Shown here: piece after piece, positions 39,701 through 49,040 of the stretch
How the letters are laid out: every line of letters starts with the position of its first letter
Position numbering within the stretch: position 1 is the first letter of the stretch
Origin: Treponema saccharophilum DSM 2985
GTDB lineage: Bacteria > Spirochaetota > Spirochaetia > Treponematales > Treponemataceae
Length of the DNA: 64,000 bases
Reading direction: 5' to 3'
Assembly: GCF_000255555.1 (NCBI RefSeq)
Contig: NZ_AGRW01000046.1
Coordinates: 32,928 to 96,927, forward strand
The notes under the pieces: generated by a model
Database searches by the model: none
What the model was told of the DNA's origin: nothing
Seen by the model: the letters and a program-made list of their open reading frames with translations, nothing else
Made by a program: the position numbers and the translations under genes

Positions 39701-42700
39701 TCGCGAAGGTGACGGACGACGCGGCTACCGCAAACAAAATCAAATTCGTTGCCGTGGACAAAGCCGGAAACGCAAGCGACGCTACGGAATTTGAAATCTT
39801 TATTGATTCGGAAGTTCCGACTGTAAGTTCTGAGCTTTCTGGAAGCCAATACTCGAACAAATCTCTTCCAATCACCGTAACGGGAACTTCGGAGGATGAT
39901 TCTTCAGGCGTTGCGTCTGTGGAACTTACCGTAACGGAAAACGGAAAGAGTGACGTTAAGACTACGGTAACGGCTTCTCCTAAAACGAGCGGCGGAACTC
40001 TTGACGCTTGGACTGCAACGATTCCGGTTGACTTCCTTTCGACTCTCGAAAACAAGACTTACGCCGTAAAGGCGAGCGTCACCGACAAGGCCGGAAACAA
40101 ATCCACATCGAAGCTTTTCAGCATCGACGTGGACGCAGAAAAGCCTACTATAAAGAACGTTTCGCTTTCGGACGGGGGAGGCACATACAGCGTCTACGAG
40201 ACAAGCGAAAAAATCGACGGCGCGGACAAAACCGTTTACTACATCCACAGCGGAAACAACTTCCTTCTTTCAGGCTCCGTCCAGGACTCGAAGTCTGGAA
40301 TCAAGTCGATTGTGGTCAATGACGGCACGAACGACATCGTTTCTCAAATCGACGGAAAGGACGTTACGGCCCTTCCTGTGACGCTCGACCTTTCAAACTA
40401 TGCTTCGGCAGGCTCTGTCACTCTCAAGATTACAGCGACGGACAACGCAGGAAACACTGAATCTCAGAATGTTCTCGTAAAAATCGACGACATCGCGCCG
40501 AAAGCCCTCCACGCAATCGACGCGAAGCAGAAGGACGTGTTCTTCCGAATCGGCGAGAACGACAACGACGACATTGAGACGCTCACAGACTTGGACAAGG
40601 ACGTTGGCGGAAAATACGCCGAAGGAACATACGGAAACTCGAAGACGATAAAAATCCGCGGAACTTTGAGCGACACTGGAAGCGGAAATTCGATGATTTA
40701 CTACAAAGTCATCTCCGAGACTGATTTGGCGGGAGTTTCCGAAGCTGATTTGCAGACAAAACTCAACGAAAAGGCGGATGACTTCCTCCAAAACTACAAG
40801 ACGGACAAAACCGGCTATTTCGCTCCTGGAGTCATAGCTTCCGACGCAAAACGCCGCGTATTCTACACAGGTGCGCTCAAGAACGCAGACGGCGAATCGA
40901 CTTCGTTCAGCACGACCTCAGGCGAGTACAAGGATTTTGTCTCTAATCTCGGAACTTTGAGCGGAAGCACAAAATCTTACGCGACCGTGGAATCGAACTA
41001 CAATTCCGTCCTCTCTGGATTCAGCACGGGAAAGAACTACCTTATCCTCGTCGCTGTCGACAACGTTGGAAACGCGGCACTCGACTTGGTGAAGGTGGGC
41101 GACACTACATACAGCAACGTTTCCCTGAACGTGGACGAGACAACGCCGGACGCAAGTTCAAGCGTTGCAGGACTCAAATACACGAACAAAAAGGGCACGA
41201 TGGCTCTGTCTGGAAAAGCGAGCGACGCGGATTCCGGCCTCTACAGCATCACGCTCAAGCAGGGAACGAAAGAAATCGTCTTGAAGAACGACGCAACCGG
41301 CGGAACGGCAACGAACGAAAACGGAACTCTCACAATCGAAAAGACCGACGATAAGGACAACGAATGGACATGGACTGCGACCGTGAACAACGACAAATTC
41401 TTTGCGGGCGCAAGCGGCACTGTTTCTGTTTCACTCGAAGCGAAGGACTGCGCGGGCATTGGAAACACCAAGTCAATCAATGTCGCGACTGTAATCGTCG
41501 ATGAGCAGCTCGACAACATCACTCTCTCGTCACCGACGGACGCTGATTCCGAGACGGCTGGAACTCAGGTGAACGGCACGATTACGCTCGAAGGCACAAT
41601 GAGCGACGCGAACGTTCTTCCGGCAAACGCAATCACGCGAATTGAATACAAAAAAGCAAGCGACACTGCTTGGACAGAGGCTTCTACAACGACAATGCCG
41701 AATCTCGCATTGAGTGGAAGCTACACGTTCAAAGTCGAAGGCTTCGACACGACAAAACTTTCTGACAACACTGAATACCAGCTTCGCGCGGTGGGAACGG
41801 ACTCTGCCGGAAACGTGAAAGAATCGGGCGCGGTGAGCATCAAGGTCGCTCAGGATTCGGACAGACCGAAGGTGAAGATAAATAATCTTACTCCAAACGG
41901 CGATTCATTTATTCTCATGTACGGAAATAATGCTCAGGTAAACGGAATCATTTCTGACGACGATTCAACGAGCGGAAATGTCGTAAAAGAATTCTACATG
42001 ACGGAGAATCCTGTTACTGCGACAAAGAATGATGACGGAACATATTCTGTAATCGAAACTCTTTCTGATAATACGACACGCACAGCCGAAAATAAGGTTC
42101 TTTCTTCTTCATGGAAGGCCTCTACAGGTGAATTTACATTTGAGCCTTCTGATAAAGACGATGGCTTGAAGCACTTCTATATTCTCGTAATCGATAACGG
42201 TGGAAAAATCTTCTATACGACTGCAACAAAAGCTGGCGCAACCGCAGGAACAACTGTTGCTGACACACTTGCATTGCCAAAAATTACTGTAACAAAGGCT
42301 GAAAGCACGGCAGAGTCGTTGAACAGTTCTGTGTTCAATTACAGTGCAGATGGAAAGAACCCGACCGTAGAACTTATGGAAGGAGTTCCGTATGCTGCAA
42401 ATGAAGAAACTGCTGCGCCGGCTAAGGACGACAAGGGTGTTGCTTATGAACTTTCAACAGCAGAGAAACCGACAACGAACGCAACTTTAAATTCAAGCTT
42501 TAAGGTTGGTGGAGTTGAACGCAGGTACGTTAAATTCTACTTTACGGCAAACGACGCAAGCGGAGTTGCGGGTATAACGGTTGAGTTCAAAGACGAGAAA
42601 GGTAAATCTCTCAAAAAACTTGCTACGGCTGCAAAAATTGGTTCTGTAGATACCGGCTGTGAGGCTAACGGAACATTCGTTGGCTCTGACAATAAAGATA

Positions 42701-45700
42701 CAAATGCAACGTGGACAACTGATTTTGTGGACCTCAAGGACTTCGGAGATGTTGCATGCCAGATTTCTGTTTCGATAACTCCTTACGATAAGGCTGGCCT
42801 TGCGGGTAACGGTTCATGCAACTTCTACGTTGACAATATGCCGCCGAAGATTGAAAAAATCGAGCCGAAAATAGATTCGGAAGTTTCCGGCGACGTTGAG
42901 ATTTCTGGAAACGCAAGCGATGAAGGCGTTGCTGGTACAGCAAACATCCAGTGGCTCGTTCCTGATACAAACCAGGTAACAGCGTATAATGCAGCTGAGG
43001 ATAAAACTGCATACCTCAATAAAACTTCCTTGAATTGGAACGGTGGTGTAGACTCTCTCGAAAAGGATTCAACCGTAACTTCTTGGAAGTTTGTTTTTGA
43101 CGGAAAATATAATGAAGGGGCGTCAACTCCAACAGAATTCAAATTCAAAATCGGAAACCCGAGCCTTACTGTTTACGACGATGAGAAGTTTGCGGGCAAT
43201 AATATTACAGCCGACGGAATTTACACATTGCCAATCTGGTTCAAGGCTACGGACGCACTGGGGAACACGTCTTTTGAAACGTCATACAAGTACAAGCACA
43301 ACCCTGACGCAGACAAGCCGAAACTTGAATTCTCATATCCGACAAAAGAAAACTACAAGTCGGAAACTGACCAATATGCGGTTCTCGGCGGAACAATCCG
43401 CGTAACAGGTTCTGCAATCATTCCATCAGGAAAGACTACGGTAAACTCAATTTACTATCAGATTGCAGACGCAGACGCTTCAGCAACTTTCGGCGAAACT
43501 GATAAAACAAGAGCGGAAGCAACTTACGGATTAAAAGTTGTAAGCGTATACGATGTCATCAACAAGATTCGCGGTACTACAACGTACTCGAAAGATTCTT
43601 CACTGTCTGAAGAGTTCATAAAGGGACTTGGCTTCAAGTCTAAAACCGAAATTGACGCATGGTGGGGAATCGAGGCAACTGGAACGGCTTCATGGAACTT
43701 TAAGCTCAACGAAGACGGAAAACTGAATCCATCAACTGGAACCAATGATATTACACTCCGTGCCTGCGGTGTAAACGCGGAAGGAAAATTCGGTGCATGG
43801 ACAAGCGGTGACAACGAGATTGCAATCCATATAGACAAATCTGCTCCAGTAATTACGGCATCTGTCAATAAATACGGTGACGGAAAGACAGCTCTTGGTG
43901 CAAAACCGACAGCAGAACCGACTTCAATCCTGCCGTACGACGCAGATATGTACTTGAAGGGAAACTGGACTCTTGTCGCAACCTTGCTTGACGAATCAGG
44001 GCTTTCTGGAACTACGCCATACAGCGTAATGAAGGGCGACTCTTCACTTGCGGCTGGTACAGGTTACTTCGTCGAGGAAAATGTCTCTAAGGAATTCACA
44101 AATTCTGACGGAACGACGACTACAAAAACTGGTGTGCGGCTCTACATTCCGATTCCGAAAGATTTGGATTCTGCTGAGATTACGGTCAATGCAAGCGACA
44201 CTGACCACACATCAACACAGAAATTCAGCTTTAAGATTGACGAGACTGCTCCGACTTTGGACAAACTCACAGGAAACGGACTTGGCTTTGACGAAACGAA
44301 TGAATCAAAGAAGTTTAAATCTATAGAAGATTCAAACTACAGGTTCACAATTTCAGGCTCTTCTTTCGATTCAGTTTCCGGTGTAAAGAACATCGTGTTC
44401 TACTACATGAGAAAGAACGGCGAAACTGGAACAATTGCTGAAAACGTTGTTATGGATCCGATGAGCTGGAATAACGCGCCGGCAAGCAAAGTCAAAATGG
44501 ATGGCACAGTAAAGGCTATTCCGTTTACTCAGGGCAACGATACATATTACCTCTACGCAAAATCGTACTCCGGTTCTGCGACAACCGACACTTTCACTTC
44601 TGACACGGCTTATGACGCTCATGTACGGCTTGGAGGACTTGTTTATATTGACGGCGTTCTCAGAACAATTACAGGAAAAACTGGAGAGACAGTAACTTTC
44701 ACTCCATCACTTTCTGAGGCAAAGACCAGCGTTACCGCGGACTTCCCGATTGCACAGGTAATCGACAACTCAGCAAGCGAAAAAATCGAGAGCTATTCCG
44801 GCGATACGTTTACTTTTGAGTCGGGAGACGACGGCGACGGAATGCCTGAGTCATTCTCTAAGTCTGCAAGCACATGGACCTGGGATGCGGCAATCCGCTC
44901 AAACAACATGCCTGACGGCCCTGTTTCTCTCGTAATCCTTGCCTTCGACAATGCGGGCAACGTGGCTGGAAGAACGATAAACACCAAGATTTCAAACAAC
45001 GCACCGCGCATCGCAAAAGTCTTCCTGGGAACAGACTTGAACGGCGACGGAAACTACACAAATTCTTCTTCAATTGAGGAACTTGTTGAATACGATATCC
45101 TTGGTGCGGAAGGAACAGAAAAGTCTGCTTACGAGCTTGACTTTACTGCCACAACGACTGTAAAAAATGTTGCAACGCCAAAATTCAAGAATGGTATCTT
45201 CACGATTAAAAACGGTCTTGCAGTTGTTCCGGAATTCGTCGGCGGAAACGGCGAAATCGGCATGGTTCTGAATAACGCGGCAACTTCAAAGGCTGTCGTT
45301 ACAAAAGGAACTGCAAGCACAACATGGTATGCAAAAACTTCGGCTGGCTCTGTCGTAACAACTACTGATTCTGAAAACAACGCGGTGGCTACGGCTTCAA
45401 AGAGCTTTACAGGAACTGTCGCAGGAACGCTCAAAGGAACGAATGCAAGTTACAAGATGTACTCTTATGTCGTAGCCAAAGATGATGTCGGTAGTGATGC
45501 CGATTCAAAAGGCATGTCGTTCACCTTCTGGGATTCTACGGAAGAGACAACTCAGGGAACAAGTTCTCAGAATGCGGTTCTCTACGTCAAGAATTTCAAG
45601 GTTGCTCAGAGCGATTCAACGCCTCCGACTGTTGTCGTTAATCCGTTCTATTGGGCTTCTGCAGAAGACAACTCTCTCTATGGCGGCTCAAAAGCAAACG

Positions 45701-47967
45701 GACACGTTGAACTGGAAGCAGACTGGACGGCACTTGCTTCAGATAACACAACACCTCTCACAGGCTGGGACAAAAAAGGCGTGAAGGGCGGAACATATCT
45801 CGACTCTGACCCGAAAGTTTCAGGTAAGATCCGCTTTACAGGAACTGCCTACGACAACTACAGGCTCGGCTCAATCAGCTTCAGTTTCGGAGACTTTAAG
45901 ACAGGCCAGCTGGTTGCCGAGTACAAGAAAGTTGGCGATGTAATGAAATGGGTTATTACTTCATCAACAATCGGTGACGGTTATGTCTTCGCAGTTAACG
46001 ACACAACATTGGATGAAGACGGCAACAAGGTTTATCACGGTCACTACAGTGACACTGCATACTTCGGTCAGGCCGGTCACAAAGTATACTGGACTCTCGA
46101 CATTGACACTGAAAAAATCTCAACTGCTGCGGATAAAGACGTTTCTCTTACCGTCACTGCAAAGGATGCTGCAAATAAAGAGACAAGCACAACTTCAATC
46201 ACAGCTCCAACCGTAACTAACGGCAAGCGAACTGTAACAGACGGAACAACAAACTTCCCGGTTTATGTAGTGGATGTCGTTCCGTATATTACGGGAATAG
46301 AGAACAAGGTCGGCGACGCATACAAGAAAGATTCTTCTGTATTCGGCCGCTCTGCCACAGGCTCTTATCCGGTTTACTATTATAGTGATACACAGCGCGA
46401 AACTTTCACTGTAAACGGCTTCAACTTCGGCTCTTCTCCAAGCGTAAGCGTGAACGGTGGTACTGCGACAACAGGAAACACTGTAAATGTCACAAGCGCG
46501 ATGAATTCAGGCGAAGTTGTCGTAACTGTGGGCGGAGTTTCTTCTCTGAACAACAAGAACAACAACGACGCGAAAGGCTCTTACGACGCAGAAAACACAA
46601 GCGGCTACGACAAGTACAAGAACTACTACAACCGCCAGCCGAACAACGTGAACAACTCTACTCTCACCGACGATTGCAAGGTTGCGGTATGGAATGTGAA
46701 GCAGGTGGTAAGTAATAAACTTGTTCGTTATCCAAACATGCGTGTGAATGCAAGTGGACAAATTGCATTTATCTATGATTCTGGAAATGACAAGGTAAGA
46801 GCGTATAAAGATGGAGATGACTTTGAAATTGGTTACTCATGGAGCCAGTGGTTTGATACTGCTGTTGCTATAGACAAGGATGGCAATTTCTATGGATCTT
46901 CGATGAATGGTGATACAGCCGCAGGCGGTAATGCAACATATGCAGGAGCTGATGCGAATAACTTATTCTTTGCAAATAATACAAAGTACACAGATTCGCA
47001 ATATGCCTATGATTCCTCAAATAATGGTCTTGCAATAGAAAGTGGAACCTATGATGGAACTTTCTATGGAACAAGAGTTCGTAATCCAAAAATTACAACT
47101 GATAAAAACAATGCACTTTATATGACATATTATGACAGTGCTACAGGGCAGTTAAAGTTCCGTTATGGAACTGGTGCAGGAAATGGTGCAATTATGAGTC
47201 ATGTATATACCCAGGGACGAAGAACTTATAATAATTCATCGGCTCCTAATTATCACATTATAGCAGGTGGTTCAGATAAAACATTTACGGATTACTCTGT
47301 GGTAAAAACAGACAACGCTTCCCGTGCCGGTGAATACAGCGCAGTCGGTGCTACAAATGAAACAACGCCTGCTGCTGTAGTTGTCTGGTACTCAGAAGCA
47401 GACCAGGGATTGTATTACACCTACAACAAAACGCCTTCAGATTCTTCCGGCTGGTCTAACGCAGTTGAAATCGACGACAACTTTGTCGGATGGTATGTTG
47501 ACCTTGTTGTTGACGGCGCAAACGGAGTCCACATCGCATACTACGACGCTTCAAACGGCGACTTGAAATATGCGTATGTCCAGGACTACACGAACCCAGC
47601 TGCCGTAAAGACGATGACCGTTGACTCGTACCTTTCAAGCGGCACGAACATCAGCATCAGCGTCAAGAAAGTCGGAAGCGATTATGTTCCGTACATTTCA
47701 AGCTTCATGAGTTCGTTCAACAAGACTTCGTACACCGTGCGAACTGCATGGATTACGGACGGCTCATTGCTCAAATCAAAGACTGCCGATGAACTCAAAG
47801 GCGTAGACGGCAACGACGACTTCACCGGCGTTTGGGAAGTCATGACAGTTCCACTTGCTTCAACATCAATCCCGCTCGATTACAGCGTAGGTATCGGTAT
47901 CAAGAGCAACCAGCCAATACTCGGCTACGGCACTCAGAACGGTCTCGAAACCGCAACGCTGAAATAG
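36262..47967 (+). CDS. Giant Ig-repeat lipoprotein, paralogue B
   Basis: About 3901 aa, paralogous along its length to the gene at 22718. It has the same lipoprotein signal (lipobox VAGC), the same order of Ig-like units, a matching IPT/TIG-like segment (about 3370-3460), and a propeller-like C-terminal region with TYAGAD, VVWYSEADQGLYYTYNK and IAYYDASNGDLKYAYV strands. The first 158 residues are nearly identical to paralogue A; the rest is diverged. Composition is patchy: 41875-43130 and 46690-47330 are visibly AT-richer than their surroundings. ATG at 36262 is preferred because GAG-rich bases lie 7-12 upstream, as in paralogue A; ATG at 36247 has its GAGGA too close. Function unknown; surface exposure is likely but not shown. 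Confidence 0.8.
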   Translation: MDDMVMKMFRKISASVACCVSLFAVAGCDVGLGESVDTSAPTLSIEYPPIAAVIKDTFVLYGSCDDDKDVASVSVQVVNTETKEVVDMLNATIDAGGKSWRVDVNPYIEETGKYKYLDGTYQFSASAVDGAGHSSGESSRTFDLDNTAPVFIISKPGVVKSENLKPSAYGSVFTIDGTIADNHTISLMDVKIFDENGNVVSSESYDDGTIGEFFREEEIATAGGTSVTIAQSGNDRYSKLYNDATSKDAEGTARYYAEISLCDNAQVYNEPVSGERSVVSAVINDKGNKTSVVYLYDDVYSELMSAKKGMGLSAADLKDIISGTYSGTADKENVRQILSEKAKDTAASDNDGNRLSFSLNPDANPTYTVNSFAFNFDADATVQSASSGNSLTVTIQAGLDNTNIAPECVKVWIKEFDSRPTDSDEIESQISDLWKTVKNAGETEFTEGEKTGDWLLIYDYSKHNEKGSSVSTETFSATLPAGVIKLEKFYIVAVTGTDVDDVEFSQKQKFGFEGNEAGVPPNPVIETPENLSIVASTAQADLEFTGTAVVKSSSLFVQKLTARLTVTDETTGESVGEATETISCELDSNNRKTWTANEALFFDSADKWHFVPEKLANYSAIAAARESGKMYLYTLTLEAKSSSGHTAETSRSVHVDTTLPAISISSAEPRVELYEPLGNDLKDKYIYLNGTVTIKGSIEEQNLSEVTYDIWASTDLTKELSEADSIFKLAESNATIKAALENAGLDKSLGKVYSISQEFKTSLISNLFATSENRDPMIKVEVVLMAEDNAGNKTTYYASKDPILNGKTDTVDGKAFVIYQETDRPIITLENANSAVSAENQINDKVNLFGTTSNNRLQVSFEDDDTIDTIWVTLYDKDGTVLEDDKVYDLYSNPFKTQIGKSTYTLNYQLPSAEGTYKVRIDAFDSGSDIPADVSGIDSSDHNIRSVQPFLIAIDSGAPQIKVSSPDNESYTNKAGEEGKFSLAGTVSKKLETKIECSVAKADGTEVDSSAYTFEYSIADAKNSSGTYDWTGSIILPSTDDLYTLTLTASDNYSQKSSVDLKLGLDTQKPVWSGDDFKVGGKAFASGANHTWYKSSTLQFEGKFAESGSGIDHVEYSVTKAGETEPVSDSFAPNTDGSFKQNLGEFIAKVTDDAATANKIKFVAVDKAGNASDATEFEIFIDSEVPTVSSELSGSQYSNKSLPITVTGTSEDDSSGVASVELTVTENGKSDVKTTVTASPKTSGGTLDAWTATIPVDFLSTLENKTYAVKASVTDKAGNKSTSKLFSIDVDAEKPTIKNVSLSDGGGTYSVYETSEKIDGADKTVYYIHSGNNFLLSGSVQDSKSGIKSIVVNDGTNDIVSQIDGKDVTALPVTLDLSNYASAGSVTLKITATDNAGNTESQNVLVKIDDIAPKALHAIDAKQKDVFFRIGENDNDDIETLTDLDKDVGGKYAEGTYGNSKTIKIRGTLSDTGSGNSMIYYKVISETDLAGVSEADLQTKLNEKADDFLQNYKTDKTGYFAPGVIASDAKRRVFYTGALKNADGESTSFSTTSGEYKDFVSNLGTLSGSTKSYATVESNYNSVLSGFSTGKNYLILVAVDNVGNAALDLVKVGDTTYSNVSLNVDETTPDASSSVAGLKYTNKKGTMALSGKASDADSGLYSITLKQGTKEIVLKNDATGGTATNENGTLTIEKTDDKDNEWTWTATVNNDKFFAGASGTVSVSLEAKDCAGIGNTKSINVATVIVDEQLDNITLSSPTDADSETAGTQVNGTITLEGTMSDANVLPANAITRIEYKKASDTAWTEASTTTMPNLALSGSYTFKVEGFDTTKLSDNTEYQLRAVGTDSAGNVKESGAVSIKVAQDSDRPKVKINNLTPNGDSFILMYGNNAQVNGIISDDDSTSGNVVKEFYMTENPVTATKNDDGTYSVIETLSDNTTRTAENKVLSSSWKASTGEFTFEPSDKDDGLKHFYILVIDNGGKIFYTTATKAGATAGTTVADTLALPKITVTKAESTAESLNSSVFNYSADGKNPTVELMEGVPYAANEETAAPAKDDKGVAYELSTAEKPTTNATLNSSFKVGGVERRYVKFYFTANDASGVAGITVEFKDEKGKSLKKLATAAKIGSVDTGCEANGTFVGSDNKDTNATWTTDFVDLKDFGDVACQISVSITPYDKAGLAGNGSCNFYVDNMPPKIEKIEPKIDSEVSGDVEISGNASDEGVAGTANIQWLVPDTNQVTAYNAAEDKTAYLNKTSLNWNGGVDSLEKDSTVTSWKFVFDGKYNEGASTPTEFKFKIGNPSLTVYDDEKFAGNNITADGIYTLPIWFKATDALGNTSFETSYKYKHNPDADKPKLEFSYPTKENYKSETDQYAVLGGTIRVTGSAIIPSGKTTVNSIYYQIADADASATFGETDKTRAEATYGLKVVSVYDVINKIRGTTTYSKDSSLSEEFIKGLGFKSKTEIDAWWGIEATGTASWNFKLNEDGKLNPSTGTNDITLRACGVNAEGKFGAWTSGDNEIAIHIDKSAPVITASVNKYGDGKTALGAKPTAEPTSILPYDADMYLKGNWTLVATLLDESGLSGTTPYSVMKGDSSLAAGTGYFVEENVSKEFTNSDGTTTTKTGVRLYIPIPKDLDSAEITVNASDTDHTSTQKFSFKIDETAPTLDKLTGNGLGFDETNESKKFKSIEDSNYRFTISGSSFDSVSGVKNIVFYYMRKNGETGTIAENVVMDPMSWNNAPASKVKMDGTVKAIPFTQGNDTYYLYAKSYSGSATTDTFTSDTAYDAHVRLGGLVYIDGVLRTITGKTGETVTFTPSLSEAKTSVTADFPIAQVIDNSASEKIESYSGDTFTFESGDDGDGMPESFSKSASTWTWDAAIRSNNMPDGPVSLVILAFDNAGNVAGRTINTKISNNAPRIAKVFLGTDLNGDGNYTNSSSIEELVEYDILGAEGTEKSAYELDFTATTTVKNVATPKFKNGIFTIKNGLAVVPEFVGGNGEIGMVLNNAATSKAVVTKGTASTTWYAKTSAGSVVTTTDSENNAVATASKSFTGTVAGTLKGTNASYKMYSYVVAKDDVGSDADSKGMSFTFWDSTEETTQGTSSQNAVLYVKNFKVAQSDSTPPTVVVNPFYWASAEDNSLYGGSKANGHVELEADWTALASDNTTPLTGWDKKGVKGGTYLDSDPKVSGKIRFTGTAYDNYRLGSISFSFGDFKTGQLVAEYKKVGDVMKWVITSSTIGDGYVFAVNDTTLDEDGNKVYHGHYSDTAYFGQAGHKVYWTLDIDTEKISTAADKDVSLTVTAKDAANKETSTTSITAPTVTNGKRTVTDGTTNFPVYVVDVVPYITGIENKVGDAYKKDSSVFGRSATGSYPVYYYSDTQRETFTVNGFNFGSSPSVSVNGGTATTGNTVNVTSAMNSGEVVVTVGGVSSLNNKNNNDAKGSYDAENTSGYDKYKNYYNRQPNNVNNSTLTDDCKVAVWNVKQVVSNKLVRYPNMRVNASGQIAFIYDSGNDKVRAYKDGDDFEIGYSWSQWFDTAVAIDKDGNFYGSSMNGDTAAGGNATYAGADANNLFFANNTKYTDSQYAYDSSNNGLAIESGTYDGTFYGTRVRNPKITTDKNNALYMTYYDSATGQLKFRYGTGAGNGAIMSHVYTQGRRTYNNSSAPNYHIIAGGSDKTFTDYSVVKTDNASRAGEYSAVGATNETTPAAVVVWYSEADQGLYYTYNKTPSDSSGWSNAVEIDDNFVGWYVDLVVDGANGVHIAYYDASNGDLKYAYVQDYTNPAAVKTMTVDSYLSSGTNISISVKKVGSDYVPYISSFMSSFNKTSYTVRTAWITDGSLLKSKTADELKGVDGNDDFTGVWEVMTVPLASTSIPLDYSVGIGIKSNQPILGYGTQNGLETATLK

Positions 47968-47976
47968 CTCATTTTC

Positions 47977-48035
47977 CCTTGCTTCGGTTGCCGAGCGTCG
48001 GTTACCGAGCGTAGTCGAGGTAAGTCGAAGCAAGG
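47977..48035. repeat. Long imperfect hairpin after giant lipoprotein B
   Basis: CCTTGCTTCG (47977-47986) pairs with CGAAGCAAGG (48026-48035); the arms continue imperfectly inward. It lacks a T-run. The internal motif GAGCGTCGGTT recurs at about 48888, together with GAGCGTAG and CGAAGCAAG words, so the two intergenic regions share a repeat family. Confidence 0.7.
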
Positions 48036-48040
48036 AAAAA

Positions 48041-48088
48041 TCACCGCTGCAAAGTTCTGCGTGCCTTGAAAATTCCCGCATTGCAGAG
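48041..48088 (+). repeat. Module-boundary palindrome 1
   Basis: Starts TCACCGCTGCA and ends ATTGCAGAG. CTGCAA and TTGCAG arms flank an A/T-rich loop with GAAAATTCCC. It is related to the palindromes at 48942 and 49970 but has no T-run. Confidence 0.5.
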
Positions 48089-48125
48089 TATGTTGTTGGT
48101 AGAAAAAATACATGGAGGTCATATC

Positions 48126-48281
48126 ATGGCAATTGTAAAACCTGTTCAGCCTTCTGTTGTGAACGATGTAAAAATTTGGAAACAAATTTTGCAGGCTGTA
48201 TTGAAAAAACCAACAGCTTCCCAAATTCAGTCGGCGAAACTGCGTTCGGAGCGTTTTAAGAAGGTTTCAGCCAATGCTTGA
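48126..48281 (+). CDS. Small protein, candidate antitoxin of a GNAT toxin
   Basis: 51 aa (begins MAIVKPVQPSVVNDVK), basic C-terminal half (SAKLRSERFKKV). GGAGG at 48114-48118 gives a strong start at 48126. Its last eight bases overlap the start of the acetyltransferase gene at 48274, the arrangement typical of toxin-antitoxin pairs with the antitoxin first. It does not look like the ribbon-helix-helix DUF1778 antitoxins that usually accompany GNAT toxins, and no family was recognised. The role is inferred from context only. Confidence 0.65.
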   Translation: MAIVKPVQPSVVNDVKIWKQILQAVLKKPTASQIQSAKLRSERFKKVSANA

Positions 48282-48846
48282 TTTGTTGGTTGATGATGTC
48301 TCAGAAATTCTCACAATTGAAAAACTGTCAGCGGAAAATTTGAATGACAGTTTTTCTGTTTTAAACGAGTTTGAAGAGTACAAGACCTTTTTGTACAACG
48401 ATGCGCTGAATTATCAGGAAATGTTCATATCAAAGACTTATCTACTGATTGAAAAATCCACAAGAAGTATAATCGCCTATATTTCACTTGCGGCAGATAC
48501 TGTTGCCTTGAATCCAAGAGAAAAGAAGAAATTCGGAATGGATGACATACCATTTATGTTTTTGCCTGCGCTGAAGATTACGAAACTTGCAGTTGCCTGC
48601 GGTTATGAAGAGCAATATGCCCATGTCGGATCTTTTTTAATTGAGTTTGCATGTGACAAAGCTTTTTCCGTAAACAATGATTTCTTTTCTTGCCGAATCG
48701 TTTCTGTTGATGCTGATGTCGAACATAATCCAAATGTAATAGAGTTTTATAAAAAGAATGGATTTCAGCCAATGAAGAGCAATATCTACAAGCGAAAATT
48801 TCCCTTACGAACAAAAATCGTAGGTATGTGGCGAGATATGCTTTAG
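48274..48846 (+). CDS. GNAT family N-acetyltransferase, candidate toxin
   Basis: 190 aa. The GNAT core is visible: the beta-4 strand PALKITKLAV, a GY...HVGSFLIEFACDKA helix in the acetyl-CoA-binding position, and the C-terminal ADVEHNPNVIEFYKKNGFQPM. This LKI..LAV layout matches TacT-like acetyltransferase toxins that modify aminoacyl-tRNA, although the pyrophosphate-binding loop is less basic than usual. The start overlaps the upstream 51-aa gene by eight bases, implying coupled translation. Codon use is AT-rich compared with core genes, consistent with acquisition. It might instead be a housekeeping small-molecule acetyltransferase. Confidence 0.75.
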   Translation: MLDLLVDDVSEILTIEKLSAENLNDSFSVLNEFEEYKTFLYNDALNYQEMFISKTYLLIEKSTRSIIAYISLAADTVALNPREKKKFGMDDIPFMFLPALKITKLAVACGYEEQYAHVGSFLIEFACDKAFSVNNDFFSCRIVSVDADVEHNPNVIEFYKKNGFQPMKSNIYKRKFPLRTKIVGMWRDML

Positions 48847-48941
48847 CACCTCGACTGTAGCCTCTCTTTTCTCACTTCTGTTGTTGAGCGTCGGTTGCCT
48901 CGGTTGCTGAGCGTAGCCGAAGCAAGCGAAGCAATCCAAAA

Positions 48942-48997
48942 TCACCGTTGTAGCCCGCTCTTGCATGGAAAATCCCCCTGCGCAGGCGTTTTTTTTC
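48942..48997 (+). repeat. Module-boundary palindrome 2, terminator-like
   Basis: Begins TCACCGTTGTAGCCCGC and contains GGAAAATCCCCCTGCG (48967-48982). Imperfect arms around that core are followed by eight T (48989-48996). Probably terminates the GNAT module; the 16-base core recurs exactly at 49994-50009. Confidence 0.6.
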
Positions 48998-49002
48998 AAG
49001 TG

Positions 49003-49011
49003 TGCTATAAT
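49003..49011 (+). promoter_or_regulatory. Extended -10 promoter of the DUF3791/DUF3990 module
   Basis: TGC followed by a perfect TATAAT (49006-49011), 30 bases upstream of the ATG at 49041. No -35 match, as is common for extended -10 promoters. Confidence 0.6.
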
Positions 49012-49040
49012 TTGATAAACGAGAACGAGGAGGAAAAATC

